From: Methylococcales bacterium
GTDB taxonomy: Bacteria > Pseudomonadota > Gammaproteobacteria > Methylococcales > Methylomonadaceae
NCBI GenBank assembly: GCA_026398895.1
Contig: JAPLRZ010000048.1
Coordinates: 80,524 to 144,523 of the forward strand
DNA length: 64,000 bases
Reading direction: 5' to 3'
Positions 17,738 through 25,689 of this stretch are shown in pieces. Position 1 is the stretch's first letter, and the number at the start of each line of letters is the position of its first letter. The position numbers and the translations under genes are program-made. A model generated the notes under the pieces. The model saw only the letters and a program-made list of their open reading frames with translations, searched no databases and was not told the DNA's origin.

Positions 17738-18239
17738 AACCATTGTCATTGCTGATGCTGGACCAATTATTCACTTGGATGAATTAAACAGCCTTAATCT
17801 GCTGACTGACTTTGACAAAATTATCATTCCAGAAACAGTTTGGCAGGAAGTGCAACATCACCGCTCCCAAGCCTTGCATCATGCTACTGATCTTGAATTC
17901 GTTCGTCAGTCCGCTTTACATTTTTCAGCACAAGTGGATGCGCTAACTCCGCTTTATACGTTACACGCTGGCGAACAGGAGGCGTTGCATTTGTGCTTTG
18001 AGTTTGAAAATAGCTTGTTGCTAACCGATGATACCGCCGCCCGTCTTGCTGCAAAAAATCTGGGAGTCACAGCACATGGCACACTGGGTATATTGGTTCG
18101 CGCCATTCGACAACAAACCCATTCAAAATCAGAAATTCTGGCATTGTTACGCGCTATTCCCACTCAAACTACGCTACATATTCGCGCTTCTTTATTGACC
18201 GAAGTGATTAGCACAGTAGAAAAAAATACCGAGGTATAA
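17724..18239 (+). CDS. PIN-domain toxin (DUF3368 family)
   Basis: A probable Mg-dependent ribonuclease toxin. The PIN fold shows in the first strand with D11 (IVIADAGPIIHL), a glutamate in IIPETVWQEV, HAGEQEALHL in the centre and the acidic LLLTDDTAARLAA strand, giving the usual acidic cluster. I choose ATG 17724 (171 residues) over an in-frame TTG at 17709, because MAKTETIVIADAG fits the family start and GGGG precedes it. It overlaps the antitoxin and is 3 bp from the Uma2 gene. All acidic residues expected for activity look present, so the toxin seems intact. Confidence 0.82.
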   Translation: MAKTETIVIADAGPIIHLDELNSLNLLTDFDKIIIPETVWQEVQHHRSQALHHATDLEFVRQSALHFSAQVDALTPLYTLHAGEQEALHLCFEFENSLLLTDDTAARLAAKNLGVTAHGTLGILVRAIRQQTHSKSEILALLRAIPTQTTLHIRASLLTEVISTVEKNTEV

Positions 18240-18242
18240 AAA

Positions 18243-18713
18243 ATGCAATGGTCAGACGTATTAAACGACAAAAGCTTAAGCAATTTACCTTACAAAATAG
18301 AACTCAATGAATACGGACAAATTGTGATGTCACCCGCTTCCAATCAACACGGATTTTTACAGGTTGAAATCGCCTTTTTTTTACGCAGCAACAAAACAGG
18401 GAAAGTCATCACCGAATGCTCAATTGAGACACCCAAAGGGGTAAAAGTCGCCGATGTGGCTTGGGGATCAAATGATTTTTTCTCAAAAAACGGCTTGGCA
18501 ACACCTTATCAATCTGCACCTGAATTATGTGTAGAAATTTTATCGCCCGCCAATTCAAAACAAGAAATCACTGAAAAAATTAATCTTTATTTGCAACAAG
18601 GCGCGAAAGAAGTGTGGATTTGCAATCACAATGGCGACGTAGAAATTTATAAGCTGTCGGGAAAAATACCAAACTCAACTCTTTTTGATAATTTGCCGAT
18701 AAAGTTTGAGTAG
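18243..18713 (+). CDS. Uma2-family (DUF820) putative endonuclease
   Basis: 156 residues of the Uma2 family, which has a PD-(D/E)XK restriction-endonuclease fold, though its cellular role is unknown. The pattern D71 (VADVAWGS), E94 and E98-I-L (PELCVEILSP) is visible; the usual Lys-containing strand after it is less clear. Such genes are numerous in cyanobacteria and some Gammaproteobacteria. It follows the PIN toxin by 3 bp with GAGG just upstream, so it is probably in the same transcript. Length is slightly short compared with the family (about 180-190). Confidence 0.8.
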   Translation: MQWSDVLNDKSLSNLPYKIELNEYGQIVMSPASNQHGFLQVEIAFFLRSNKTGKVITECSIETPKGVKVADVAWGSNDFFSKNGLATPYQSAPELCVEILSPANSKQEITEKINLYLQQGAKEVWICNHNGDVEIYKLSGKIPNSTLFDNLPIKFE

Positions 18714-18783
18714 TCGCACGACATATTTATAACCGCAGTTTTATATAGAACTAAATCAACTTGTTAAGCATTCAGGTATCACC

Positions 18784-19035
18784 ATGCAACAGATATTAGC
18801 TCCATTCAGCGCGACCATTTCAGAATTAAAGAAAAATCCTACCGCGTTACTTAATCAAGCACAAGGTGAGGCTATCGCTATTATTAATCATAATTTACCC
18901 ACTGCGTATCTTGTTCCTGCTGATGTTTACGAACAACTTTTGGAAACACTAGAGAATTATGAGTTAGGTCAAATAGTTAAAGAACGACAAGCCGAAAAAC
19001 ACTTGGCAATCGAAGTTTCGCTTGATGACTTATAA
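18784..19035 (+). CDS. Phd/YefM-type antitoxin, StbD-like
   Basis: 83 residues: the N-terminal DNA-binding part (ATISELKKNPTALLNQAQGEAIAIINHNLPTAYLVP) matches the Phd/YefM fold, and an acidic helical tail would wrap a RelE/ParE toxin. Its normal partner follows with an overlapping start at 19025 but is frameshifted and cut short, so this is an orphan antitoxin. It is 70 bp after the Uma2 gene and ends about 85 bp before an intergenic repeat copy. Confidence 0.83.
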   Translation: MQQILAPFSATISELKKNPTALLNQAQGEAIAIINHNLPTAYLVPADVYEQLLETLENYELGQIVKERQAEKHLAIEVSLDDL

Positions 19036-19116
19036 ATTAAAGTTTCTGCCTAGTGCAATAAAGAATGGAATAAATTGGATAAGTTCATAATAAAAAGTCA
19101 GTATGTATTTAGGAGT
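19025..19116 (+). pseudogene. Broken RelE/StbE-type toxin
   Basis: An ATG inside the antitoxin stop region opens MTYKLKFLPSA, the usual start of RelE/StbE toxins. It stops after 21 codons at 19090. In the +2 frame the sequence continues EWNKLDKFI, the next conserved stretch of the family, so a single-base change in the AATAAAG run shifted the frame. Homology ends where the repeat at 19119 begins. Confidence 0.7.
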
Positions 19117-19118
19117 TA

Positions 19119-19219
19119 CCGTCATTCCAGCATGGATGCTGGAATCCAGTTACAGGGATGTATTTAAGTGAAAACCATCCTTGGCTTCTGGATTGCGGCA
19201 ATCCCTGCCGCAATGACGT
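19119..19219 (-). repeat. Intergenic GTCATT...AATGAC repeat, copy B (inverted)
   Basis: About 100 bp, the reverse-complement counterpart of 12871-12986. Shared ends include CCAGCATGGATGCTGG and CCATCCTTGGCTTCTGG. It truncates the RelE-like toxin relic and precedes the NUDIX gene. Confidence 0.8.
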
Positions 19220-19276
19220 ATTTTATACATATGAATTTATTATGATTAACTTAACAGTATAAAAGGGAAAATAATA

Positions 19277-20983
19277 GTGTCTACGATAAAGCAAGAGATA
19301 GAAAAAAATAACATAACAGCACAGATTAAAAATATCATCGCTCATTTACCCCGCTATGCCGAAGAAGAAGGAGATTTTTATAGTGTGTCGCGTGAGTTTT
19401 TAATTAATACGCTTTGTACGCAACAGGGCATTGATTATATTGTGGCTGAAAATACAGTTGGTTTATTAGAAAATCTGTTGAATAGTTTAGCGGTGTTTAA
19501 CGCTGAGTATTTAGCTAAAGGCGAATGGTGTTTTATTTCCTTTCCAGCGCAGTTAATGGCGATGTCAGTATTAACCGCAATGAGTGATAATGAATCGCGG
19601 TTTTTTGAGGCTAATTTTTGGAATACGCAGGGTATTACTGATATTAAGAAAAATCAACAGCGTGATATATTACACACGATTGAATCTAACCGTGTTGCGT
19701 ATCATGCCAGTGCGAATTCTCAGCCGATTCGTTATATTTATGTGGCTTGGTCTATTATTAAACTGGATAATTTAATTTTGTTTCATCAACGTGAAGATAC
19801 TAAAAAACGTCATGATAAAAAATCAGGGGATTATGGTTTAATCGGTGGACGGTTAAATCAGACGGATATGGATTTAGCGGATAAAAAGCAGTGTTTACCG
19901 TTATTGCAGTCTAATCAAGTGGATGCGATTAAACCTGCCTTATTTAAAACCTTGCAACGGGAATTATTTGAAGAGGCGGGTTTGATTTATGAAACCCATT
20001 ATAATTTTAGCTGTTGGCGTGAATTAAAACCTTATAAACAGCTTGAAGGCTCTGCTCCTAATCACGCGCTAACGGAATATTATTTTTCTCTTTTTCAGAT
20101 TAATTTAACCCTAGAGGGTTATTTTTTCTTAACACAGCAGATTAAAAATAGTGTTCATTTCTTATTTTGGTTTTCTGTGGATGAGGTCATTAATAAAAAA
20201 AGTAAAGATGGTAAATTACTTTATATTAATGCTTTGCTTGCTGATTATGATAAACCTACTGATTTAAAAGCGGATTTATTGGCGTTGCCAGAGAGTTTTA
20301 TTAATCGTTATTATTTTGAAAATCGAGATAAATACACCATAAAATTAAGCCAGAATAAGCCGATATATTTTGGTAGTTCGGGTAAAGAAAAACCGCTTGC
20401 TGTGGATTTAACCGAAAGACAAGCTGGATTATTATTGGCATTAGCCGCACATAATCGCGGTTTTGAATTTTCTAGTCTTGTTGATGGCGTTTATTTACAG
20501 CCTTTTGCTTGGGTAGAAGTCAATGATTTGTTATTACAAAATGAGTTAATCGTATTAGCGAGTTTATTTAAAAATACCGAATTTATTATTGAAAATAAGC
20601 AGGATTATTTATTTCGCTTTTCTGTGCATCCTGATGTGTTATTTTTTGATGATGAATTATTTACTTATAGCGTTAGGCAAAAGGATTTGGATAGTATAAA
20701 AACAAAAACGCCTATTAATTTAATGAGAGTGGCTATTTCTACACCAATGGGTGTTTGTGCCAGTAAAACAGAGGATTTTTTATTAAGTTTTGATTTGGCA
20801 ATGGGTTTACATGAACTCAGTCAAACATCTTATACGGCTACTCATTATGAAGCGATGAAAACTAAAGACAATTGTAGAAAGTTTTTTGATAAAAATGAAA
20901 GCTTCTTGGCGTTGGGCTTAAAAAATTTGTTACGCGAGGAGGCGGGGATGATTAAGTTTTGCGCAGTTTATTCATTGGCTTGA
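19277..20983 (+). CDS. NUDIX-domain protein of 568 residues with a split NUDIX box
   Basis: Starts at GTG 19277 with GGGA ten bases before. Residues 1-150 are an unassigned helical region. A NUDIX fold follows: strands around 155-175, GLIGGRL near 191-197, then an insertion of about 30 residues, then the NUDIX helix core R228-E-L-F-E232-E233-A-G235. The conserved Glu of the first half of the box is not obvious because of the insertion. Residues about 330-568 are an unassigned C-terminal region, far longer than in ordinary 150-residue NUDIX hydrolases. It would act on a nucleoside-diphosphate-linked compound; the substrate cannot be read. It is a single gene outside the repeat-bracketed island but next to it. 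Confidence 0.75.
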   Translation: MSTIKQEIEKNNITAQIKNIIAHLPRYAEEEGDFYSVSREFLINTLCTQQGIDYIVAENTVGLLENLLNSLAVFNAEYLAKGEWCFISFPAQLMAMSVLTAMSDNESRFFEANFWNTQGITDIKKNQQRDILHTIESNRVAYHASANSQPIRYIYVAWSIIKLDNLILFHQREDTKKRHDKKSGDYGLIGGRLNQTDMDLADKKQCLPLLQSNQVDAIKPALFKTLQRELFEEAGLIYETHYNFSCWRELKPYKQLEGSAPNHALTEYYFSLFQINLTLEGYFFLTQQIKNSVHFLFWFSVDEVINKKSKDGKLLYINALLADYDKPTDLKADLLALPESFINRYYFENRDKYTIKLSQNKPIYFGSSGKEKPLAVDLTERQAGLLLALAAHNRGFEFSSLVDGVYLQPFAWVEVNDLLLQNELIVLASLFKNTEFIIENKQDYLFRFSVHPDVLFFDDELFTYSVRQKDLDSIKTKTPINLMRVAISTPMGVCASKTEDFLLSFDLAMGLHELSQTSYTATHYEAMKTKDNCRKFFDKNESFLALGLKNLLREEAGMIKFCAVYSLA

Positions 20984-21062
20984 TCCGTTTGTTGCGTGAT
21001 TACTACGCGGTTGTTGCGGGCAATACAACTTTATATAAGCCATAAAAAAGTTAAATTAATGG

Positions 21063-21923
21063 TTAATTTAATTCTCTGTGGCGAACAATGACATTAAGTA
21101 AGGGCGTTGTTTTGAAACGTTCACTCAACGAATCGGCAAGATAAACTGAACGGTGTTGCCCGCCCGTACAGCCGATAGCGACCGTTAAATAGCTGCGACC
21201 TTCGGCATCAAAACGTGGTATCCAGCGATCAAAAAAGCCCGCAATATCTTGAAAAAACTCGGTGACTAAGGCTTGGTTTTTGAGAAAGTCTATGACAGGG
21301 CGATCTTTTCCCGTTAAGGCACGCAATTCTGGAATCCAATAAGGATTAGGTAAGCTACGGGCATCAAACACAAAATCAGCATCCAGCGGAATACCATTTT
21401 TAAAGCCAAATGATTGAAATTGCAAAGAAATATGTTTGAAATCACGCTCATCAATTTGATCTCTTATTAATTGGCGTAATTGGTGGTAATGGGTTTTACT
21501 GGTATCTATAAAGACATTTGCGTGTCTTGCAATAGGCTCTAGCATTGCCTTTTCGAGTCGTAGGGCATCTTTTAAGGGAATATCGGCAGATGTCAATGGG
21601 TGTCTTCTGCGCGTTTCGCTATAACGCTTTAGTAACGTCGCTTCTTCGGCGTGTAAAAAAATAATTTCACAGTTTATACCTTTACTGCGGATGAACGCCA
21701 AACTGTCGGAAAAATTGCTCAAACTTTCGTTTTTATTGCGAGCATCAATGCCAATGGCGGTTTTTTTGTAGGTTATTTTATCTGCGAGCATGACATGACC
21801 GATAAAATCTTCCAGCAAGGTGACAGGTAGATTATCAATACAATAATAGCCGCAATCTTCCAGTGTATCTAATGCGGTACTTTTACCCGCACCTGATAAC
21901 GCACTAACGATGAGTAGTTTCAT
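21063..21923 (-). CDS. rapZ: RNase adapter protein RapZ
   Basis: RapZ is a P-loop protein that guides RNase E to the GlmZ small RNA in enterics and binds glucosamine-6-phosphate; in other bacteria it is a nucleotide-binding regulator. I start at ATG 21923 (286 residues), since MKLLIVSALSGAGKST with the Walker A at residues 7-16 is the family start; the upstream in-frame extension is not conserved. The C-terminal region has the conserved segments DADFVFDARSLPNPYW, TVAIGCTGGQHRSVYL and a final RHREL. It is the last gene of the rpoN cluster, after hpf. The PTS gene ptsN, often between hpf and rapZ, is absent here. Confidence 0.93.
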   Translation of the reverse strand: MKLLIVSALSGAGKSTALDTLEDCGYYCIDNLPVTLLEDFIGHVMLADKITYKKTAIGIDARNKNESLSNFSDSLAFIRSKGINCEIIFLHAEEATLLKRYSETRRRHPLTSADIPLKDALRLEKAMLEPIARHANVFIDTSKTHYHQLRQLIRDQIDERDFKHISLQFQSFGFKNGIPLDADFVFDARSLPNPYWIPELRALTGKDRPVIDFLKNQALVTEFFQDIAGFFDRWIPRFDAEGRSYLTVAIGCTGGQHRSVYLADSLSERFKTTPLLNVIVRHRELN

Positions 21924-21974
21924 AACTGTAGTTGTGTAGAGTGGATAAACAGCTTTATCGAGTGCATCGCAAAC

Positions 21975-21998
21975 GGTGGGCAAAAAAACTTGCCCACC
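21975..21998 (-). terminator. Hairpin between hpf and rapZ
   Basis: A perfect 9-bp stem GGTGGGCAA / TTGCCCACC with a six-base loop lies in the 87-bp hpf-rapZ spacer. There is no U-run behind it on the minus strand, so it is a weak terminator, an attenuator or a small palindromic repeat. Confidence 0.4.
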
Positions 21999-22010
21999 CT
22001 ACCGTGTTTT

Positions 22011-22301
22011 TTATCGATGACTGTTAGTTTTTTCTTTGTGCTTGGCGATTTGACGATCTAATTTGTCAACCATCTCATCAATAGCGGCATACATATCTTC
22101 TTGATGATCTTCGGCAAATAATTTCGCACCACTGAATTGCAGTGTCGCTTCCGCTTTTTGGACTAATTTTTCTACACTCAAAATAACGTGTACCTCTGTA
22201 ACTTTATCAAAATGACGCGCTAATTTAGCGAATTTGTCGTCAATATGCGCTTTTAATGCGTCTGTTACTTCGAGATGATGACCTGTTACGATGACTTGCA
22301 T
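22011..22301 (-). CDS. hpf: Ribosome hibernation promoting factor, short form
   Basis: HPF binds the 30S subunit and helps 70S ribosomes dimerise and rest in stationary phase. The protein has 96 residues, the short gammaproteobacterial form without the C-terminal dimerisation domain. The start MQVIVTGHHLEVTDALK and the segment AEDHQEDMYAAIDEMVDKLDRQI are diagnostic. AAAGGAG sits at good spacing before the ATG. It follows rpoN by 133 bp; that spacer contains two hairpins like CRISPR repeats in what would be the hpf leader. Confidence 0.94.
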   Translation of the reverse strand: MQVIVTGHHLEVTDALKAHIDDKFAKLARHFDKVTEVHVILSVEKLVQKAEATLQFSGAKLFAEDHQEDMYAAIDEMVDKLDRQIAKHKEKTNSHR

Positions 22302-22319
22302 TTTCTAAACTCCTTTAAT

Positions 22320-22427
22320 TTTCTAAGCTACCTGTGCGGCAGTGGATAATTCTTGCTTTCTTTTTTCTAATTTTTTTATGCGTAAATAACGCGTACATCT
22401 TTCTAAGCTGCCTGTGCGGCAGTGAAG
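22320..22427 (-). repeat. Two type I-F CRISPR-repeat-like hairpins in the hpf leader
   Basis: Read on the minus strand, 22427-22400 gives CTTCACTGCCGCACAGGCAG followed by CTTAGAAA. This equals the type I-F CRISPR repeat as I remember it except for the first base. A second unit at 22347-22320 differs at about three positions, including one in the stem. Both form the CTGCC/GGCAG hairpin that Cas6f (Csy4) recognises in true arrays. The units are 80 bp apart, so the spacer would be 52 nt instead of the usual 32. No cas gene is in the window. A decayed mini-array, or a co-opted leader element, fits better than an active array. Confidence 0.55.
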
Positions 22428-22434
22428 CATTCGA

Positions 22435-23877
22435 TTATAAAGTACGTTTCCTCTGACTGGATGGTGAAATAGACATTGCCTCACGGTACTTGGCAACGGT
22501 TCTTCTGGCAACATTAATGCCTTTTTCTTTTAATAGGGTGGCTATTTTGTCATCACTTAGCGGTTTTACTAAATTTTCGGTGCTAATTAATTCTTTAATA
22601 AACGCACGAATAGCCGTTGATGAACATTCGCCACCCGATTTGGTTGATACATGACTAGAAAAAAAGTATTTAAACTCAACAATACCATTAGGCGTGTGCA
22701 TATATTTTTGGGTCGTTACTCTGGAGATGGTTGATTCATGCAGACCCAATTCTTCCGCAATATCTTTAAGAATCATAGGGCGCATGGCAACAGAGCCGTG
22801 TTCAAGAAAGCCAGTTTGTTTTTCCACGATACAACGGGCAACTCTCAATAAAGTATCGTTACGGTTATGCAAACTTTTGATAAACCACTTGGCTTCTTGC
22901 AAATGGTTTTTCATGGAGGTGTTATCTACGCTGTTGTCGGCTCTTTTAATAAGTGTTGCATAAAAGGGATTAACACGCAATTTTGGTGCAACATCTCGAT
23001 TAAGACTAACCTGCCACTGACCGCTTTGTTTTGCTACATAAACATCGGGGACGACATATTCGCAATCAGTCACTTGTATTTTAGCACCTGGCTTAGGGTC
23101 TAGGGTTCTGATTAATACAATGACTTGTGCTAACTGCTGCTCGGTTAGTTGCAATTCACGCATCAGTTTTTCTTGGTTATGGGTAGCCAACATATCCAGA
23201 TGGTTAGACACTATTGCCACAGCTTCGGTTTTATAAGGGGTGTTATCTGGCACAGATTGTAGCTGTAATCGTAAACAATCGCCCAAGTTTTCCGCTCCTA
23301 CGCCTGCGGGATCAAAGCTTTGAATACGATGTAGCACTGCAATGACTTCATCAAAATCAAGGTCGTCTAATTGATTTTGCAAACCTTGAAAAATATTGTC
23401 AAGTGAGTCACGCAAATAGCCATCAGCATCAATAGAATCAATCAACGTGATAGCAATGGCGAGATCACGCTCTGAAAAATGTGAAAATTCCAATTGCCAT
23501 AGTAGATGATCGGACAAGGTTGATGATTTAGAATTTTGCGGCTCAAAGTCGAATGAGTCGGTGGCATTACCCGCCGATACCGAGGTATTTTCGTAAACAT
23601 CTTCCCACGAAGAATCAATCGGTAATTCATCTGGAATATCGGTTTGTGAACCTTCACTGGTTTGTGAATCGGTATTTTCGATTCTTTTATCGAAACTTTG
23701 GTCAAAAAGTGGCTCGTGACTGTCTTCTTCAACTTCCAGCATCATGTTAGATTCAAGTGCTTGCTGGATTTCTTGTTGCAAGTCTAGGGTGGACATTTGC
23801 AATAATTTGAGTGACTGTTGCAACTGTGGCGTTAACGACAGTTGCTGACCTAAGCGAAGATTTAAGGATTGCTTCAT
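22435..23877 (-). CDS. rpoN: RNA polymerase sigma-54 factor RpoN
   Basis: Sigma-54 directs polymerase to -24/-12 promoters and needs AAA+ activators. 480 residues: region I with the Gln-rich activator-interacting start (LRLGQQLSLTPQLQQSLKLL), an acidic region II (about 50-110), the core-binding domain, the helix-turn-helix near DIAEELGLHESTISR, and the RpoN box ARRTVAKYREAM close to the C-terminus. It lies 25 bp after lptB in the usual lptB-rpoN-hpf order. The gene looks intact. Confidence 0.96.
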   Translation of the reverse strand: MKQSLNLRLGQQLSLTPQLQQSLKLLQMSTLDLQQEIQQALESNMMLEVEEDSHEPLFDQSFDKRIENTDSQTSEGSQTDIPDELPIDSSWEDVYENTSVSAGNATDSFDFEPQNSKSSTLSDHLLWQLEFSHFSERDLAIAITLIDSIDADGYLRDSLDNIFQGLQNQLDDLDFDEVIAVLHRIQSFDPAGVGAENLGDCLRLQLQSVPDNTPYKTEAVAIVSNHLDMLATHNQEKLMRELQLTEQQLAQVIVLIRTLDPKPGAKIQVTDCEYVVPDVYVAKQSGQWQVSLNRDVAPKLRVNPFYATLIKRADNSVDNTSMKNHLQEAKWFIKSLHNRNDTLLRVARCIVEKQTGFLEHGSVAMRPMILKDIAEELGLHESTISRVTTQKYMHTPNGIVEFKYFFSSHVSTKSGGECSSTAIRAFIKELISTENLVKPLSDDKIATLLKEKGINVARRTVAKYREAMSISPSSQRKRTL

Positions 23878-23901
23878 TCTACTGTTATATTTATTCGCAC
23901 A

Positions 23902-24627
23902 TTAAAGACTAAAGTTATTACCTAGGTAAACTTTGCGCACTTGCTTATTGGCAACAATTTCTTCCTTACCACCTTCTGCAATAACCTGTCCTTGGTTAAG
24001 GATGTAAGCACGATCACAAATATCTAAGGTTTCCCTGACGTTATGTTCGGTAATTAGTACCCCAATACCGCGATCTTTTAATTGCGTGATAATTTTTTTA
24101 ATATCGTCTACTGAGATGGGATCAACACCCGCAAACGGTTCATCCAATAGAATAAATTGCGGATTAGTTGCCAATGCTCTGGCAATTTCTAGTCGCCTCC
24201 GTTCACCACCTGATAAGCTTGAAGCTTGTTGATTGCGCAAATGGGGAATATGAAACTCCTCTAACAATTCTTCGATCACTAACTCCATTTGCCCACGAAT
24301 TAAATCAGAACGAATTTGTAACACAGCGCGTAAATTGTCCGCAACACTGAGTTTACGAAATATCGAAGGCTCTTGCGGTAAATAACCAATGCCTAATCGC
24401 GCTCTTAAGTGCATGGGATGATGGGTTATGTCCTGATCATCGAGGCTAATTTTACCCTCATCTGCTTTAACCAGTCCGACCATCATATAAAAACTGGTGG
24501 TTTTACCTGCACCATTAGGCCCTAATAAGCCAACGACTTCCCCCGTATGAACTTGTAAAGAAACACCGTTAACGACATTGCGATTATTATAGGATTTTAT
24601 GATGTTAGTTGCTGCAAGTAGGGTCAT
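23902..24627 (-). CDS. lptB: LPS export ABC transporter ATPase LptB
   Basis: Cytoplasmic ATPase of the LptB2FGC complex that extracts LPS from the inner membrane. 241 residues with Walker [11 protein letters not shown]-loop YLPQEPSIF, signature [15 protein letters not shown], Walker [14 protein letters not shown] and the switch histidine in [11 protein letters not shown]. All motifs are intact. The start overlaps the lptA stop by four bases, so both are translated together. The genes for LptF and LptG are elsewhere, as usual. Confidence 0.96.
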   Translation of the reverse strand: MTLLAATNIIKSYNNRNVVNGVSLQVHTGEVVGLLGPNGAGKTTSFYMMVGLVKADEGKISLDDQDITHHPMHLRARLGIGYLPQEPSIFRKLSVADNLRAVLQIRSDLIRGQMELVIEELLEEFHIPHLRNQQASSLSGGERRRLEIARALATNPQFILLDEPFAGVDPISVDDIKKIITQLKDRGIGVLITEHNVRETLDICDRAYILNQGQVIAEGGKEEIVANKQVRKVYLGNNFSL

Positions 24628-25136
24628 TGCGTCTTTTTTTCTTTCGATTTAGGTTGCAAAGTCACATGGACACGCTTGTCATCAGAAGCTGTTTCACCTG
24701 CTTTAACCACGGAGTTTCTGCTATCGTATTCAATCAGTTTGCTGGAATAAGTGCCGTTACCCTGCCAAACAGTTGCCTCATCAATCAGCACCAGCAGATT
24801 TTTTTTAGGATAATATTCACCTGTCAACGCTTCGCCCGTTATATCCTCGTCACCTTCTTTAGGTGTTTGTCTAAACTTTGCTCGTTTGCCTGTAAATACC
24901 AACTTTTCTGCTTCGCCATCTTTAAAGTAGACCACTAATTTATCGGATTCTACCCGCAAACTACCCTGAATGGAGACCACTTTACCCGTGTAAATACTGG
25001 TAGCAGCGGCATCATCATAAGTAGCCGTATTGGAATCAATATTTATCGGCTGGTCTTTATCGCTGTCTAAGGCGAAAGCCCCCACACTATAAAATCCTAG
25101 CAACAGTATCAAACAGTATTTATTAATTTGTTTCAT
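24624..25136 (-). CDS. lptA: LPS transport periplasmic protein LptA
   Basis: Periplasmic beta-jellyroll protein that bridges LptC and LptD for LPS transit. It has 170 residues with a clear Sec signal peptide ([22 protein letters not shown]) and the OstA-like core beginning [24 protein letters not shown]. The C-terminus is short, basic and Lys-rich. It overlaps lptC upstream by 14 bases and lptB downstream by 4, a compact operon. Confidence 0.93.
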   Translation of the reverse strand: MKQINKYCLILLLGFYSVGAFALDSDKDQPINIDSNTATYDDAAATSIYTGKVVSIQGSLRVESDKLVVYFKDGEAEKLVFTGKRAKFRQTPKEGDEDITGEALTGEYYPKKNLLVLIDEATVWQGNGTYSSKLIEYDSRNSVVKAGETASDDKRVHVTLQPKSKEKKTQ

Positions 25137-25689
25137 ATTTTCCTTTCACATTTGCCAGTAACTCCAGATGAATAGGAGCTACAAAAACTAATTTCATGCC
25201 GATACCCGTAGTAACATTGGGTGGGCTCAATAACTCAGCCCATTCATCGGTTTCTGCATAACTTGTTTCTGGCTTTACTCGTAGATTAGAGGTATTAATG
25301 ATAAGCTCCCTTGATTTTTCTGACTTGGCTCTGTGTACGACAGATTTGCCATTTAATAACAAGTCTTTACCATCGCCAGACAATACCCCCGCTTGTGCAT
25401 TAATCACCCACGGTGGAGTTTTGTCATTATAAAAATACATCACAGGGTTGACCGAGTGCGACGTGCCGTCATCAGAGTAATGTATGACATGGTCGGCAAC
25501 CAATTTTTTAGTTAGCTTGCCAAACTCATTCATTTCAAACTTGGTATAAGTAGTACTGAAATAATCAGCACTGTGGGCGATAACCGTTCCTTGCTGATTG
25601 TCATCGTTGTCTAGCAAGTCAACCAGCAACCCGCTCATGATAGCAACAGCGGTGATAGCCAGATAAAATTTATTGTCCTTTAACTTCAT
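25123..25689 (-). CDS. lptC: LPS export protein LptC
   Basis: Bitopic inner-membrane protein that receives LPS from LptB2FG and passes it to LptA. It has 188 residues with one N-terminal membrane helix (FYLAITAVAIMSGLLVDLL) and a periplasmic beta-jellyroll typical of LptC. The family is poorly conserved; the call leans on the position between kdsC and lptA and on size. Its start overlaps the kdsC stop by four bases. Confidence 0.9.
   Translation of the reverse strand: MKLKDNKFYLAITAVAIMSGLLVDLLDNDDNQQGTVIAHSADYFSTTYTKFEMNEFGKLTKKLVADHVIHYSDDGTSHSVNPVMYFYNDKTPPWVINAQAGVLSGDGKDLLLNGKSVVHRAKSEKSRELIINTSNLRVKPETSYAETDEWAELLSPPNVTTGIGMKLVFVAPIHLELLANVKGKYETN

Noticed and set aside
21924..21983. 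RapZ extension of 20 residues
   Set aside because: Not part of the family; the P-loop start fits ATG 21923.
22320..22427. Active CRISPR array
   Set aside because: Only two units, a 52-nt interval where 32 is expected, one unit degenerate, and no cas genes in the window. Kept as a repeat-like finding instead.
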